Shown: positions 11,239 through 20,739, counted from the stretch's first letter. The stretch: 64,000 bases of DNA from Symbiodinium natans (GCA_905221605.1 CAJNDS010000006.1:79501-143500); one strand, 5' to 3'. The notes: generated by a model from the sequence alone, not told the origin. Translations and numbers: made by a program.

Positions 11239-11839
11239 TTATGAATCAACTGGTTCTAACGACTTTAAATCTTCTTGGTGTTTGTTGGTTCTTTCGTGTC
11301 TTCGTTTGTTTGAAAATGTGTATGTACCACCACGTAAACTGCTACATATACGATTTCGTGTATGTCTTCGTTCTTCAATATCATCATTGTAGTTTTTCTT
11401 ACATTTTGCTAACATGTCCTTCTGTTTGCTTCCTGCTTCTCTTTCTTGTTGGAATTGACTCTCTCTTTGTTTCATGATGCCAATTATGTTTGTATTCTTT
11501 GTATTCCTCAGCAGTCGTAGTAGGTCGTTTTTGATTCAATGATGCTTGAAATTTCTCAATAAAACATCTCTCATCACGTTTTGCTTCTAAAGGGTTTTCA
11601 CATTGTTTTGTTTCCATTAAAATCATGTCCCAGTTGTTCCTACTACCATTGTTTCTTATGAACTGATACAATGGCATATAGAAGTTTTGATTTCTACCAT
11701 TTCAACATGTTGATTTATGATACTACTTTCTTTTTGTAAAGTCTGCTGTGTGACCAATATATAAATCTTTGATGTTTAAGTCCTTACTGATGATTTTGTA
11801 TAAATGAGTGTTGCTATAATCTATTGGATGTTTTGGCAT
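11239..11839 (-). pseudogene. GIY-YIG endonuclease-like pseudogene
   Basis: An ATG at 11839 opens a frame with LYKIISKD and DLYIGHTADFTKRK, the GIY-YIG-type strand pair. It is then cut by TAG (about 11725) and TGA (about 11707) in the same frame, and continues with FIRNNGSRNNWDMILMET and NPLEAKRDERCFIEKF to the stop at 11399. A second frame (11475-11239) carries the C-terminal part ending GGTYTFSNKRRHERTNKHQE, so a frameshift lies near 11440-11480. This architecture (a YIG variant core, FIRxNGGW-like segment, KRDERxFIE, then a C-terminal GG-YT-x(2)-NK-RHE-T-KHQ finger-like tail) is common in algal giant viruses and related elements. Three lesions make it non-functional unless read through. 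The family is homing or repair endonuclease-like; its role in such viruses is not settled. Confidence 0.75.
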
Positions 11840-12223
11840 TATCTTACAATATCTAATATGATGACATCTCTTTAAATGTCTTCATCATCTATTTGAAAAA
11901 CCTTGTCAAACCGGATAAAACACATGTGATTAACATCTTTAGCGTTACGTTCATGCAGAAGAAAGAGTAAGGAGCATCATTTACTGCTTGTTGATGCATG
12001 CCATATAACGTTTTTTAATTTACAAGCGCGGAATTCTCGTCAATAAATGCATTAACTTCGTTCATGTTCTTGAGTCTAAGTATAAACAACGCACTGCTAT
12101 TGAGTCGTATAATCGGTGCTAGGACATTATTTTTTTTGCGTTGATAAAACACATGAAATTGCTGAATGTCGTCCTCTGGTGAACAAGCCATGCAAGATAT
12201 TGGAGTATCTCACAAATTTTGGG

Positions 12224-12318
12224 TCCGCACAACAAGTGCACCAATAGAACAGCAATGAAAGCTCACAACAAAGCGCCCCTCAAACATAGGTTCCAAGTGA
12301 ACCCTAAGGACGCACCCA
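12224..12318. other. 92-bp GC-richer insertion inside the ATPase remnant
   Basis: Between the codons for the Walker-B segment and the following DPKFVRY segment lies about 92 bp with higher GC. Removing it would restore the reading frame with no other change. It contains the palindrome GGTTC-ACTTG-GAACC (minus strand), and its two ends carry similar 8-mers (GTCCGCAC and GGACGCAC on plus). It does not have GT/GC...AG ends in the sense orientation, so it looks like a small insertion and not a normal intron. Confidence 0.45.
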
Positions 12319-12375
12319 TCACTAAAATCATCAGCAACAATCAAAATACAATGATAAACGCAACAATGACTTAAA

Positions 12376-12397
12376 AGGATAGTGCCTTTTATATAAC
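12376..12397 (+). promoter_or_regulatory. TATA-like element before the viral zinc-finger gene
   Basis: Just upstream of the ATG at 12398 is AAAGGATAGTGCCTTTTATATAAC: a TTTATATAA box 5-6 bp before the start codon, preceded by a small inverted repeat AAAGG...CCTTT. Placement very close to the start resembles viral early promoters. Function is inferred from sequence only. Confidence 0.35.
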
Positions 12398-12769
12398 ATG
12401 GAAGGTTCAAAAATCAAACGCTCAAGGTGCCACAGTAAAAAGACAGTTGAAGAATTCGGACACAGCAAGAATAACAAACTATTTGCAAATTGTATTCAAT
12501 GCAGAGAGAAGAGGAAAGAGTATAATCGTAAATACAAAAAGCCAGACGACAAGCCGTCAGAAATTGTTACTGTGTTTAACCATACACGACAATTATTGCT
12601 TAATGATGGACTTCTTGAGAATTATTTTCTGATATTCAGCAAGCAGGATAATAAGGTGATAATTGAAATTCTAATGAACGATGAGGTAAAGGATATCAGC
12701 AGTAAGCAACCAGTTCAAACCAGCGAAAACAAGTCGCTCTCTAAACTATATCGGATAATGCCTTCATAA
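12398..12769 (+). CDS. Small zinc-finger-like viral protein, intact frame
   Basis: A 123-residue frame starting at ATG 12398 is the only undamaged gene of the viral island. Residues 1-50 are Lys/Arg-rich and contain RCHSKKTVEEF and, about 20 residues later, CIQCREKRKEYNRKYK. This matches the layout of short viral fingers of the form KRC-x-x-C-KK...F...C-x-x-C-x-x-x-R-x-x-Y, but the second Cys of the first pair is Lys here, so zinc binding may be weakened or lost. The remainder (NHTRQLLLNDGLLENYFLIF, then KVIIEILMNDEV) is mixed helix/strand with no known motif. AT-rich codon use matches the neighbouring pseudogenes and not the host genes. Its role is unknown; DNA or RNA binding is a guess from the basic finger. 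Confidence 0.55.
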   Translation: MEGSKIKRSRCHSKKTVEEFGHSKNNKLFANCIQCREKRKEYNRKYKKPDDKPSEIVTVFNHTRQLLLNDGLLENYFLIFSKQDNKVIIEILMNDEVKDISSKQPVQTSENKSLSKLYRIMPS

Positions 12770-12904
12770 GTATAATATAAACATACTGTATAGGAGGCAT
12801 TGCACTATGAGTATATTATGGTTACAACCTTTAACGCTACACCTATCGACATCTATGAGAGAACCTTTGCCCACTTTGGGATGATAATGCCACCTTAGGG
12901 AATA

Positions 12905-13140
12905 TGGATGGAGAAATTGGATATTCCGATGCTGGTCTTGGTAGTGGGGAAGTAGTGCGGATATATTGGGTGGGGCGTAGGAGGGAGTATAGGAATAATC
13001 CTCGTATATGGATGAGGTAGTCGGTTATTCCTATACTGGTATCGGTAATGGGGTAGTAGTGGTGATATAGTTGGTGAAGTGTAGGGGGGAGTATAGGAAT
13101 CATCCTCTTATATGGATGAGGTAATCGGTTATTCCTAAGT
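12905..13140 (+). repeat. 104-bp tandem repeat with long palindromes
   Basis: Two copies of a unit of about 104 bp (marker AGTATAGGAAT at 12986 and 13090). Each holds an inverted repeat: TATAGGAATAATCC on one side and GGTTATTCCTATA on the other, separated by about 20 bp around TATATGGATGAGG, so each copy could form a stem-loop. A third, diverged copy is at 13957-14045. Confidence 0.7.
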
Positions 13141-13280
13141 CCCTTTCGGCGAGTGTTGCCGGGTATGTTCTACGAGCGTGAGTGACTAGCCACGGCTTCC
13201 GATTCGTTTCTCTGGTTTCAACGACTGTAACTTTGCTGGGATGCCGTTCTGCACTCACAAGGTGCTTCAAATACGTGCAA

Positions 13281-13550
13281 ATAACAGTCAACACTCAGTC
13301 AACACTACAGTCAACACTACATGCAACACTACATGCAACACTACCAAAACCCTGGGAAAACCAGCATATTCCACAATTCACTCGTTTTAAAGGAAAAATA
13401 TAAGCTTTTTTAGCTTCTTAATGTCCAGAACAGCAAAATGCTGGATTTTCCAGCATTTTGGCAAGCGTTGACTGTAGTGTTGACTGTAGTGTTGATTGAG
13501 TGTTGATTGAGTGTTGACTGAGTGTTGACTGTCATGTTGCATGCATTTGT
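13281..13550. repeat. Inverted pair of 12-bp tandem arrays
   Basis: At 13285-13345 the plus strand has repeats of the type CAACACTACAGT/CAACACTACATG. At 13466-13545 the reverse complement occurs (GTTGACTGTAGT, GTTGATTGAGT). The two arrays could pair as stem arms around a spacer of about 120 bp. Each array is followed by a related segment of about 65 bp (13390-13455 and 13553-13620) containing AATGTCCAGAAC-GCAAAATGCT. Confidence 0.65.
13434..13462 (+). repeat. Perfect palindrome CAAAATGCTGGA-TTT-TCCAGCATTTTG
   Basis: Twelve-base perfect arms with a 3-base loop, within the spacer of the inverted array pair. The second related segment (about 13595) keeps only the left arm, in altered form. It would make a stable hairpin in either strand. 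Confidence 0.7.
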
Positions 13551-13747
13551 TGCTTTTATAGGAAGCACGGTTTTTTCTGGCTTCTCAATGTCCAGAACGG
13601 CAAAATGCTAGATTTTCCTTGGCAGTATTGACCCGATTGTAGCGTTGAATGTAAATGGAACGCAGTGACGTGTCCCGAGTCCAAGCACCGTAGAAAAGGA
13701 TGGGCACGCACTATCAGTTTATGCAAAAACACTTCTGCCCTTCGGTG

Positions 13748-13963
13748 GACGGACGAAATCGTGCACCACCTGTAAACGATTGAGGCGTCAAGACCCGCAC
13801 CCCCTGCTTAACATTGGCGGCTACTTGAGCGGTGCAAGGTTTCGACCATTGGAGCAAATCCGGCTGCTGGCTTTTCACAGCCCATGTTAAAAAGGGGGCA
13901 CGGGGAACACGAAAAAGACGTGTCTGAAAAGTGGTGCAAGATTTTGTCCATCCACAGTATACT
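13748..13963. mobile_element. MITE-like element with imperfect 22-bp terminal inverted repeats
   Basis: The left end GGACGGACGAAATCGTGCACCA and the right end TGGTGCAAGATTTTGTCCATCC are inverted repeats matching at about 18 of 22 positions, spanning about 216 bp with no coding content. Immediately to its right the diverged third copy of the 104-bp repeat resumes, so it probably inserted into that repeat array. A clear target-site duplication was not seen. Confidence 0.5.
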
Positions 13964-14060
13964 GGTATTGGTAATGGGGATGTAGCAGTGATATAGTTGG
14001 TGAGGTTTAGGGGGGAGTACAGGAATAATCGTCTAATGGGTTGAGTGGTGGTATTATTAC
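13957..14060 (+). repeat. Third, diverged copy of the 104-bp repeat
   Basis: TATACTGGTATTGGTAATGGGG followed by GTGATATAGTTGGTGAGG and GGGGGGAGTACAGGAATAATC matches the unit at 13030-13110 with scattered changes. The downstream palindrome half is degraded. Confidence 0.6.
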
Positions 14061-14690
14061 CCATTTGGGCAAGGGTTCTGCTAACTAATGTCTGTCAATA
14101 AGCGCCGATGTCACCCCGAGAAATGAAAATTTCCTCTTTGAAGGATAAACTGAGAAAACATCGGAGGGGTGTTGCTGGGGGTCTTGGAGGAAAATTGGCT
14201 CCAATGCCTTGCAGAATCTTGCGGGGTCTTTTAAGTCGCTTTGGGGATTGGCACCCGGCAGGCAAACAGGATCAAAAAGGTGCATGAAGGCGCATGCAGC
14301 ACAAACATGCACATGCTTTTGCTGCCCAACCATGTCCACCTTTGGCCCACTGTAGGTCATTGTAGAGGGTATTGTTGGTATTGTCATGTGTTGCCGCATG
14401 TTGCAGAAGCTCATCTGACCATGCAGCTTCAGCTTCCGCCACTCACCAACCCCAACCAAGCAAACCCTGAAGCCCCAGACCAACACTGAAACCTAAAACA
14501 TCCTGAAATCCTCAGCAGCCTTGGGCATCGACGGCCAGGCCATAACAAGCCCGTCTACCCCACAAATTGTAACATGATGCAACGCAACAGAGCGCCTCCT
14601 CCTCCTCCTCTCCCATGTTCCTCCTCCTCCGCCGCCTGCAGCGCAGCATGTGCAGTCCACGTTGACGATGCATGCCCCTCAATAAATCAA
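14061..14690. other. Spacer, no recognised gene
   Basis: No domain motif or exon structure. A CTCCTCCTC-rich pyrimidine patch is at 14595-14640. Confidence 0.4.
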
Positions 14691-14699
14691 AAATCCTTC

Positions 14700-16200
14700 A
14701 CAGCTGCAGAAGTTTAGCTGGGTCCTGGCAAAATCATTGTTGCGCAGCACAGCCTGCACAAGAATCTTCTCTGGCCGGAGCTCATTTCGGCACAGAGAAA
14801 TGCCGGCTGGAGGTTCATGGCTGAACAGATGCCGCTGAGGTGCCCTGTCTATCAAGTTGCGCCAGTGCGCGTCGCTGCACACGAAGCCCAGCCTCAAGAC
14901 TCATGCTCAGCAAAAGCTCGACCTTGTCGAAACCAGGACATTGTTTCGTGATGCACTTCCCACCTGAGAATGGCTTCGTTCTTCTCCAGCAAATGGCCAA
15001 ATGCTTCTTCCACCGGCCTATGTGAAGGGCAACCATGCTTGAGCTGAGGCCTGACAAAAATCGCCCCACCTGCCGAAAGAATTGCCAACCTGCTTCTGCT
15101 GCGCGACGCGCAACGTTTCGATTTTACTGCCGCGAAGGGGCAAATTCCATTCCAAGCCACTTCAACAAGGGACCACAAGAAACATCAAGGACCAACGGCT
15201 GCACAGATTCCTGCTTGGGTTTTCCGAGAGATTGGTGGCCTGAGCTTTCATTCCATTCCCAATGTTTTGGTCACATTGTCGGCAGCTCCAACGCAAGTGA
15301 GGTCTTCACCAATTCTTTGACCGCGGCGGAATCCAAACAATTGTTCCTAAGCTGGGCAGTAGCTGTAGCTCGCTGAATTGGCCAAACCAGGACTCCTCTT
15401 CACAGCTTGGGCCATCGCTCGAGGTTGAGGTGCAGCAGGGTCTTATTCCTGAGCTTGTGTGGTTTTGGCATTGGGTGTCTAACTCTTCAACGAAATGATA
15501 CCCTACAGCTACCCTATCTTCGACAGGAAATACGGATACTGCGCCGCAGGCTTCTGTCGTAGGACTCTCTGCGGAATTCTTTGGGGTGGGCACTTCCAGC
15601 ATTCTGTGAGGGTGGGCACTCGAAGGATACTCGGCGGGACTCTGCAGGCTTCTCTGCGAGTGGGAACGGCCCGGAGACCAGATGGGACAGCAGATGTGGA
15701 GGCCAGGAGCAACAGCAGAAACGGCACGCCAGAGAACAGGCCAGCAGACCCTATGGACTCTGAGGAGAAACAAGACAAACAAATAAACACGTAAACGCAT
15801 CCACAGTAACGACAGCACGACAGCACGAGAGCTCGGCACTTTAACAAACAGCCGCAACATGCCGCAACCCTGAAGCTTAACATCTTAATAACACAAAAGG
15901 CAGAAAGCCTCCGGCTTGCTGCAAGGCTTCGTCTTCAAAGACTCTGCAAGCACCATCCCTTCAGCCTGGCACTTGAAGTTTCGCAGCGCTAGTAAGTCGA
16001 CTTATTCCACTTGCCACGGCTCCTTTTGCAGGTTCGAGTTCACCAGCGACAACTTCTGAATGTGCGTGTTCCGTGCCATCGCCTTCCATGACCAGGATTT
16101 CTCCCTGCGCCCATGCAGGCGAATCAATGAACTTCCAAACGCCACACCTTCGCCAGCTTTGGAGCTATTCGCTCCTGACAGTCTTGCAGGCACTCCTCAT
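14700..16200 (-). CDS. Leucine-rich-repeat protein exons (tropomodulin/RI-type), multi-exon
   Basis: Several minus-strand exon-like stretches show LRR spacing. About 16110-16005 has ARNTHIQKLSLVNSNLQ (the A-x-x-N-x-x-I-x-x-L-x-L-x-N pattern). About 15985-15905 has LRNFKCQAEGMVLAESLK. 15351 to about 15270, after a CCCAG acceptor, has LRNNCLDSAAVKELVK. About 15025-14905 has AFGHLLEKNEAILRWEVHHE, which resembles the capping repeat of tropomodulin-type LRR domains. The order is collinear on the minus strand. LRR domains of this kind mediate protein-protein binding; the partner is unknown. Exon ends other than 15351 are uncertain and each piece alone is weak, so the model rests on their shared pattern and order. 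Confidence 0.45.
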
Positions 16201-19200
16201 ACAATGGGTTTGGCGAGCCATGAGGTACACTGCTACCTTGCTTTGGCATGCCATAAGACGCTTCCAGACACATGCCAAATTGTTGCAAAGAAAGCAACGT
16301 CCACGAATCATCCGATCCGAACTTCAATGAATTCAATGAACTTCAATGAACTTCAATGAACTCCAATTAACCTCCAAGGAACCTCCAAGGAACCTCCCTC
16401 AAAAACAAAACAAACATCATCCGTCCAAGCTTAAGGCCTTAGCCGTATGGCCCCTTGCGGGATGGGCACCTCAAGGTCCCCGCGCGGCATGTGGAGGTTG
16501 CTGAAGTCAAAGTCTGTGAGGCTGGGATCCTGCATACAGCGCATCTGTCTGTTTGCGCTGTCTTCTGTTACACATTTCACAGCTCTGTACAGTCCCGGCA
16601 AAGCCCTCTGTGTCGCTCGCAGCAGCAGAAACGGAAAAACTATTTCACTTCGAACATCCCCACCCTCTTTGAGCAGAGATACTCTGGGGTTGTGCAGTCC
16701 AGGAGTCTCTGGGGTTGGGCACTCCAGGGGGAGTCTCTGGGGTTGAGCACCTGGGGTTGAGCACTCCAGGGACGCTCTGGGATTGGGCACTCCAGGGATG
16801 AGCGAGGAGTAGACCGGGCGAGGGGAAGAGTTCCAAGTTGAGCTTGAAATCTAACAACCCCACACCGAGGCTGGGGAACAAAGCACTTGACCCCTCACGC
16901 AACGTGCGGGTCATCCAAGTGCGCTCGGTGCACCATCCAGATCATCCTCAGGAATCTCTGTCAAGACATCTCAAGACTCTGATCGGAGTTGGGAAACTCT
17001 TCTGGACCTGAAAAGCATCGCTATCAGCTCCAAGGCCCGAACCAGTCGCCAAAGGATTTGGCCTCATTAAGGTCAGAGACAGGCTTCCTTTTGACTTTAA
17101 AACGTTCCAACACAAACCATGATGCACACTGCCGGTTACCCTACAATGGTTCCGCGCTTTCTGCTGCTCACCTTCTGCCGATTTATGCCACCTCTGGTCT
17201 GTCCAACATAAACTTGCCTTGGCCGGCTCTTCGACCATCTCAGAGATGTCTTCAATCGCCTCTTTCCACGAAAGCACTCAGAGGCGCTCTGGCCATGGGG
17301 GTCTAGGAACCCAACTCAGACCCCCTCGCCCTTTTCGATTTTGGGCCTGTATGTCTAGATCGAAAACACTGGACGGCTGTTTTGTCCATAGCACACGGAA
17401 TCCGTCTGCAGGCCTCCTCACACCTCACCCTAATACCCTACTATTCCGGACCGAGGATATTCCATTGTGCAAAACCTCACGACTGTATCGAAGAGGTGCC
17501 TCAATCTTCGCGGCAAGTTTCTGGTCAATGCCCGCTGCATCGACAGTCTGAACTTCTTGCACCTGATCCGCTCGAGGGTTGAGTGGGAATCGCACAGACT
17601 AGGTGACTAGGTTGGCAGCAAAGTCGCAATGCGAACATTCAAAGCCACATAGGGTTGGGGAAAATTCACGGCCATGGGCGCTCAGAGATTTCGCACGGAC
17701 CCGCTGCTTCCTCACATAACCCCTACCTTATCCGAAGGACTGCCCCGGGGATCCCTTTTGGAGAGCCCTCTGTCTGCACAGGATGAAGCAACCCGGAACA
17801 AGGCAACATGCATCAACATGAGGCGTTGAAGCTAAAGCCCGAACACTCCCCAAACAAAGGACCCTACACTTTCGATTGCGAGGCCGAACTCATTCGACAG
17901 AAACTTTCAAGGCGCGCCGCTTACTTGCCGAGCCCTGTGCAGCGCCTTAGCATCGAAACTGAATGATCGGTCTCTATATGTCAAGCTCTTGATGCTCCAC
18001 TCAACCCGGCGACCCGAAAGTCAAGAAGTCCTGAAACATCATGGAACGAAAAGCCCAGTCAAATAGTCAAGGAGGATGAAAGAGCCCGGTCAGTACTTGT
18101 GACTGTGCTTGCAGTGGCCCAGGCGTAAGTCGCGAAACATTGATGAGAGCCTGCAAAGCAATTACAATCTGCAGATGTGAGCAGCATGTGCCTGGAAGGT
18201 GAGATCCACAGTTGCACTTCCAGAGGCATTGGAAGCGCTCAACGTGTACCTCCAGCATGTCAAGCCGCCTCAAGAAGCCGTCTCCGAAAAGCTGATCCGC
18301 ACTGATCGTCGACACACCCCAAGCCCACAGACATGGCTTGAAAATGCTTGAAACCCTTACTGTAGGGAGCACGTAGTCTCGGACGACCTTAGAAAACAAT
18401 CGTGTCAAAGGCAAGTCAACAATCGGTCTCAATAGAGTCAAAGGCGTGGTTTGAACAAGGCCTCGGCTCTGCCTCAGGCTGGCCGCTGATCACGCCCGTG
18501 GAAGCATCCAGTGCCAGGCCCTAAAACGAAAGGGTGATACGCGGTGATATGATGTGATATGCAATAAAAAAAACCACCAGTGTGAGATTGGCTGAATGTT
18601 CAAGCCACACGTGCCGTGTCCGTCCATTACTTCTGGCTACGTCTTTACATTTGTGGACCTGCACTGGGACTCTGGGCATGACAGTGTTCAACAACGAGCC
18701 AGAACAACGTCGGAGCCTGAGGCAAAGCCGGCTCCACTGTGAACGTGCAGCCTTCAGACCTTTGCGATCTGATCTTGGTCCATCAGAAAGTGGATTTGTA
18801 AAGGAAGTGTCTAAGAGCGTGGCCCTTCAAGGTCAGGCTCGATCGACATAAACTCACCCACCGCATACGATGGACTGCCACTGAGACATGTACTTTGAAA
18901 TCGATCTAGATATAGATAGAGATAAAAACAGGGACACACAGAGACAGACAGAGTCTACTTGCACCACGCATTGAAATCTTCTGTGCAAAGTCTTGACAAA
19001 TGCAGCTCTTGGCGGTGGCCTGGCCATTGGGTAACTCAAGTTCTTCGGAGCAGGAAGAACCTACCAGTTCTCATGTCAAGAGGCATCTTCTGAGCGACTG
19101 GAGGCCCTGGCCACAGCGAACTGCAGCTGCGCCGATGTGTGCCCGTCCTACCAACTGCCAATGTTGTCGACAGAGCGCAAGCGTGCATGGAATGCAGAGG

Positions 19201-20030
19201 TCCTCCCCGGAAGCGGTGACGATGTATGTCTGTTCGCTGCACTGGGCATTGAACACGCCACCGATTGCCCCTGTCACTCAGGTTGGTCCCATGCAGGACC
19301 ACAGGCTGCTCACTGTGTGTAATTGGCATTCAGGAAGCTCTCGCATGTTGTGGGGAAGTGCATGGACTTACTATTCAGGCAGCAGACGTGCGCTTTTGCC
19401 CAAGTAGATTGGCAGATCCGCAGCCTCGATACGTCTTTAGAATTCGCCTCGGCTTCCTGCCGAGAAGCATTTGGAACAAGCAGACCCGGATCAGGCCAAC
19501 TCTTCCCCCCATGCCAAATTTTGTGACGGACCCCCCCCCCCCAGAGTTTTTGCCCTTTTTCCCCCGAGAACTCCCTGCCTGGGCCCTTGCTGGGCCCCCC
19601 CTGCAACTTTTTCTGGCATGGGACTTGCTTGGACCTGTGGGCCAGAAACCTCTTTCCTCCTTTCCCGTCCTGGGGCCAGCCCGACTGCCGAGACGGCGCG
19701 CGCAAGCGTTTATCCGCCGAGGCCTCGGGCCGGAGGTGTCTGGGTTGTCAGAACAGGCACCCCCCTCCAAATCCTCCCACCCAAAGCCACTTTTTCGGAC
19801 CCCTTTTTTTGCCTCAAATGGGTACCCCCCCGTGAAACCGGGGTCCGCAAGCGGACGGCTCGCCAGGACCAGAGGCAGTTGAAGCCCCTCCCAGCAGGCC
19901 CCCCCAACCCCTACCCACCCACCCCCCCCCTCTCACCCCCCTTCCCCCCCGCCCTAACTTCCCCCTTACCCGCCCCCACCCTACCCCTCCCGCTGCTTTT
20001 CCTGTGCACGAGCGGGGATGCATTACAAGA
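16201..20030. other. Spacer or introns with short tandem repeats
   Basis: Contains a GAACTTCAAT/CCTCCAAGGAA short tandem run at 16320-16400 and degenerate copies of TCTCTGGGGTTGGGCACTCCAGGG at about 16680-16800. C-rich, homopolymer-bearing sequence lies at 19525-19990. The frame at 18067-18441 (minus) and others show no family motif. No gene is supported. Confidence 0.4.
16675..16805 (+). repeat. Degenerate minisatellite, TCTCTGGGGTTGGGCACTCCAGGG-like
   Basis: Four to five imperfect copies of a 25-30 bp unit built from TCTGGGGTTG and GAGCACTCCAGGGA. The frames across it are only a by-product of the repeat. Confidence 0.6.
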
Positions 20031-20262
20031 GCCGAAGAGTCTAAGCTTGAACCTAAACCTTAAACCTGAACCCTACCCCCCCTGAGGGGCCTGGCTCAAC
20101 CCTACGATCACTCCAAGCCGAACCCTAAACCCAAAAAACCCTAAACCCCAAAGCGTGAACCTTGAGCCCTAAGCCCTCAATCCTAAACTAACCCTCAACC
20201 CTAAACCCCAAACCATAAACCATAAACCCGGAACCCTAAACCCTAAACCCAACCCTTATTGC
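20030..20262 (+). repeat. Degenerate interstitial telomeric repeat (CCCTAAA)n
   Basis: Many CCCTAAA, AACCCTAAACC and ACCATAAACC units, interrupted and mutated. This is the C-strand of the plant/alga-type TTTAGGG telomere repeat. Unique sequence continues on both sides, so it is internal, not a chromosome end. Confidence 0.75.
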
Positions 20263-20404
20263 TTGGGGTCCAGCGACTTGGGCGCTGCGGAATCACCATG
20301 CTCACGCGGATGCGCTGGGCCGGGCCGAGGCGGGTCGCGTAGCGTTAAAATTAAGAAAAGTCTTGCCCGACTTGCCCATCCTTGGCTCACTTGACCCTTC
20401 CATA

Positions 20405-20512
20405 GGCGAAGGATACACACACACCCACGCACGCACGCACGCACGCACACCCACGCACACCCACGCACACCCACGCACACCCACGCACACCCACACACGC
20501 ACACACACCTAA
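20405..20512 (+). repeat. Minisatellite CACACCCACG
   Basis: Tandem CACG and CACACCCACG units. The minus-strand frame over it reads as a VCVGVRGCAW-type repeat and is an artefact of the array. Confidence 0.8.
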
Positions 20513-20739
20513 TCCGCCGAGGCCGGAGGCCTGAGGCGTTTAGATCCAAGTCTAGGAAGTGTACCCACCCCCTACCCCCTCCCAAGGCGGCACGGTCCGC
20601 CAGCCCACCTGGCCGAGTTTTTTTCCTAGGAATGGGGACCCCCCGTAGTCGACCTGTATCCAGTCGCGGCCGACGTGCCCGGATCCTAGGTATAGGGGGC
20701 GGATGCGAGAATAGCGTTTTTCGGGCCCACGCCCACCCC

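Larger units (their letters stand above)
11872..12400 (-). pseudogene. A32-like DNA packaging ATPase, C-terminal half remnant
   Basis: Reading minus from about 12370: a Walker-B-like strand CILIVADDFSD (about 12350-12318), then, after a foreign-looking 92 bp, DPKFVRYSNILHGLFTRGRH with AISCVLSTQ (the GRH-x(5)-Q motif), a frame change at an A run near 12130, then LAPIIRLNSSALFILRLKN and NEVNAFIDENSALVN, a TAA stop, GMHQQAVNDAPYSF, a further frame change and KDVNHMCFIRFDKVFQ ending at 11872. The order Walker B, GRH...Q, P-x-IR-x-N, acidic helix, Y-x-x-A-x-x-x-x-YSF is that of the FtsK/HerA-type A32 ATPase that pumps viral genomes into capsids. The Walker A half is absent. Two frame changes, one stop and the insertion make it a pseudogene. 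Another P-loop packaging ATPase subfamily is the alternative. Confidence 0.65.
10800..12840. mobile_element. AT-rich endogenous viral fragment (NCLDV or Polinton-like virus)
   Basis: A block of about 2 kb is much richer in A+T than its surroundings and has dense, small, intron-free genes in both orientations: an S74 chaperone-domain end (+), a GIY-YIG endonuclease (-), a packaging-ATPase C-terminal half (-) and a small zinc-finger-like protein (+). Intergenic gaps are about 18 bp (S74 stop to GIY-YIG stop) and 32 bp (ATPase stop to GIY-YIG start), which is viral, not dinoflagellate, spacing. An S74 domain, GIY-YIG nuclease and A32-type ATPase together are known from algal large DNA viruses and Polinton-like viruses. 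Frameshifts and stops show three of the four genes are dead. No capsid gene or polymerase was seen, so the element is a fragment. Boundaries are set by composition only. Confidence 0.75.

Noticed and set aside
11214-11477. 87-codon hydrophobic Cys/Tyr-rich frame on the plus strand
   Set aside because: It is the antisense of the GIY-YIG pseudogene, whose conserved motifs are on the minus strand.
12210-12317. Continuation of the ATPase-like frame through the 92-bp insertion as coding sequence
   Set aside because: The insertion has different composition and interrupts two adjacent conserved segments, so the open frame across it is accidental.
19265-20085. Long Pro/Ala/Gly-rich frames (205 and 204 codons)
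   Set aside because: Follow C-homopolymer-rich DNA, no motif, no splice structure, opposite to the cluster strand.
20256-20585. Frame with VCVGVRGCAW-type repeats, Cys/Trp-rich
   Set aside because: Arises from the CACACCCACG minisatellite.
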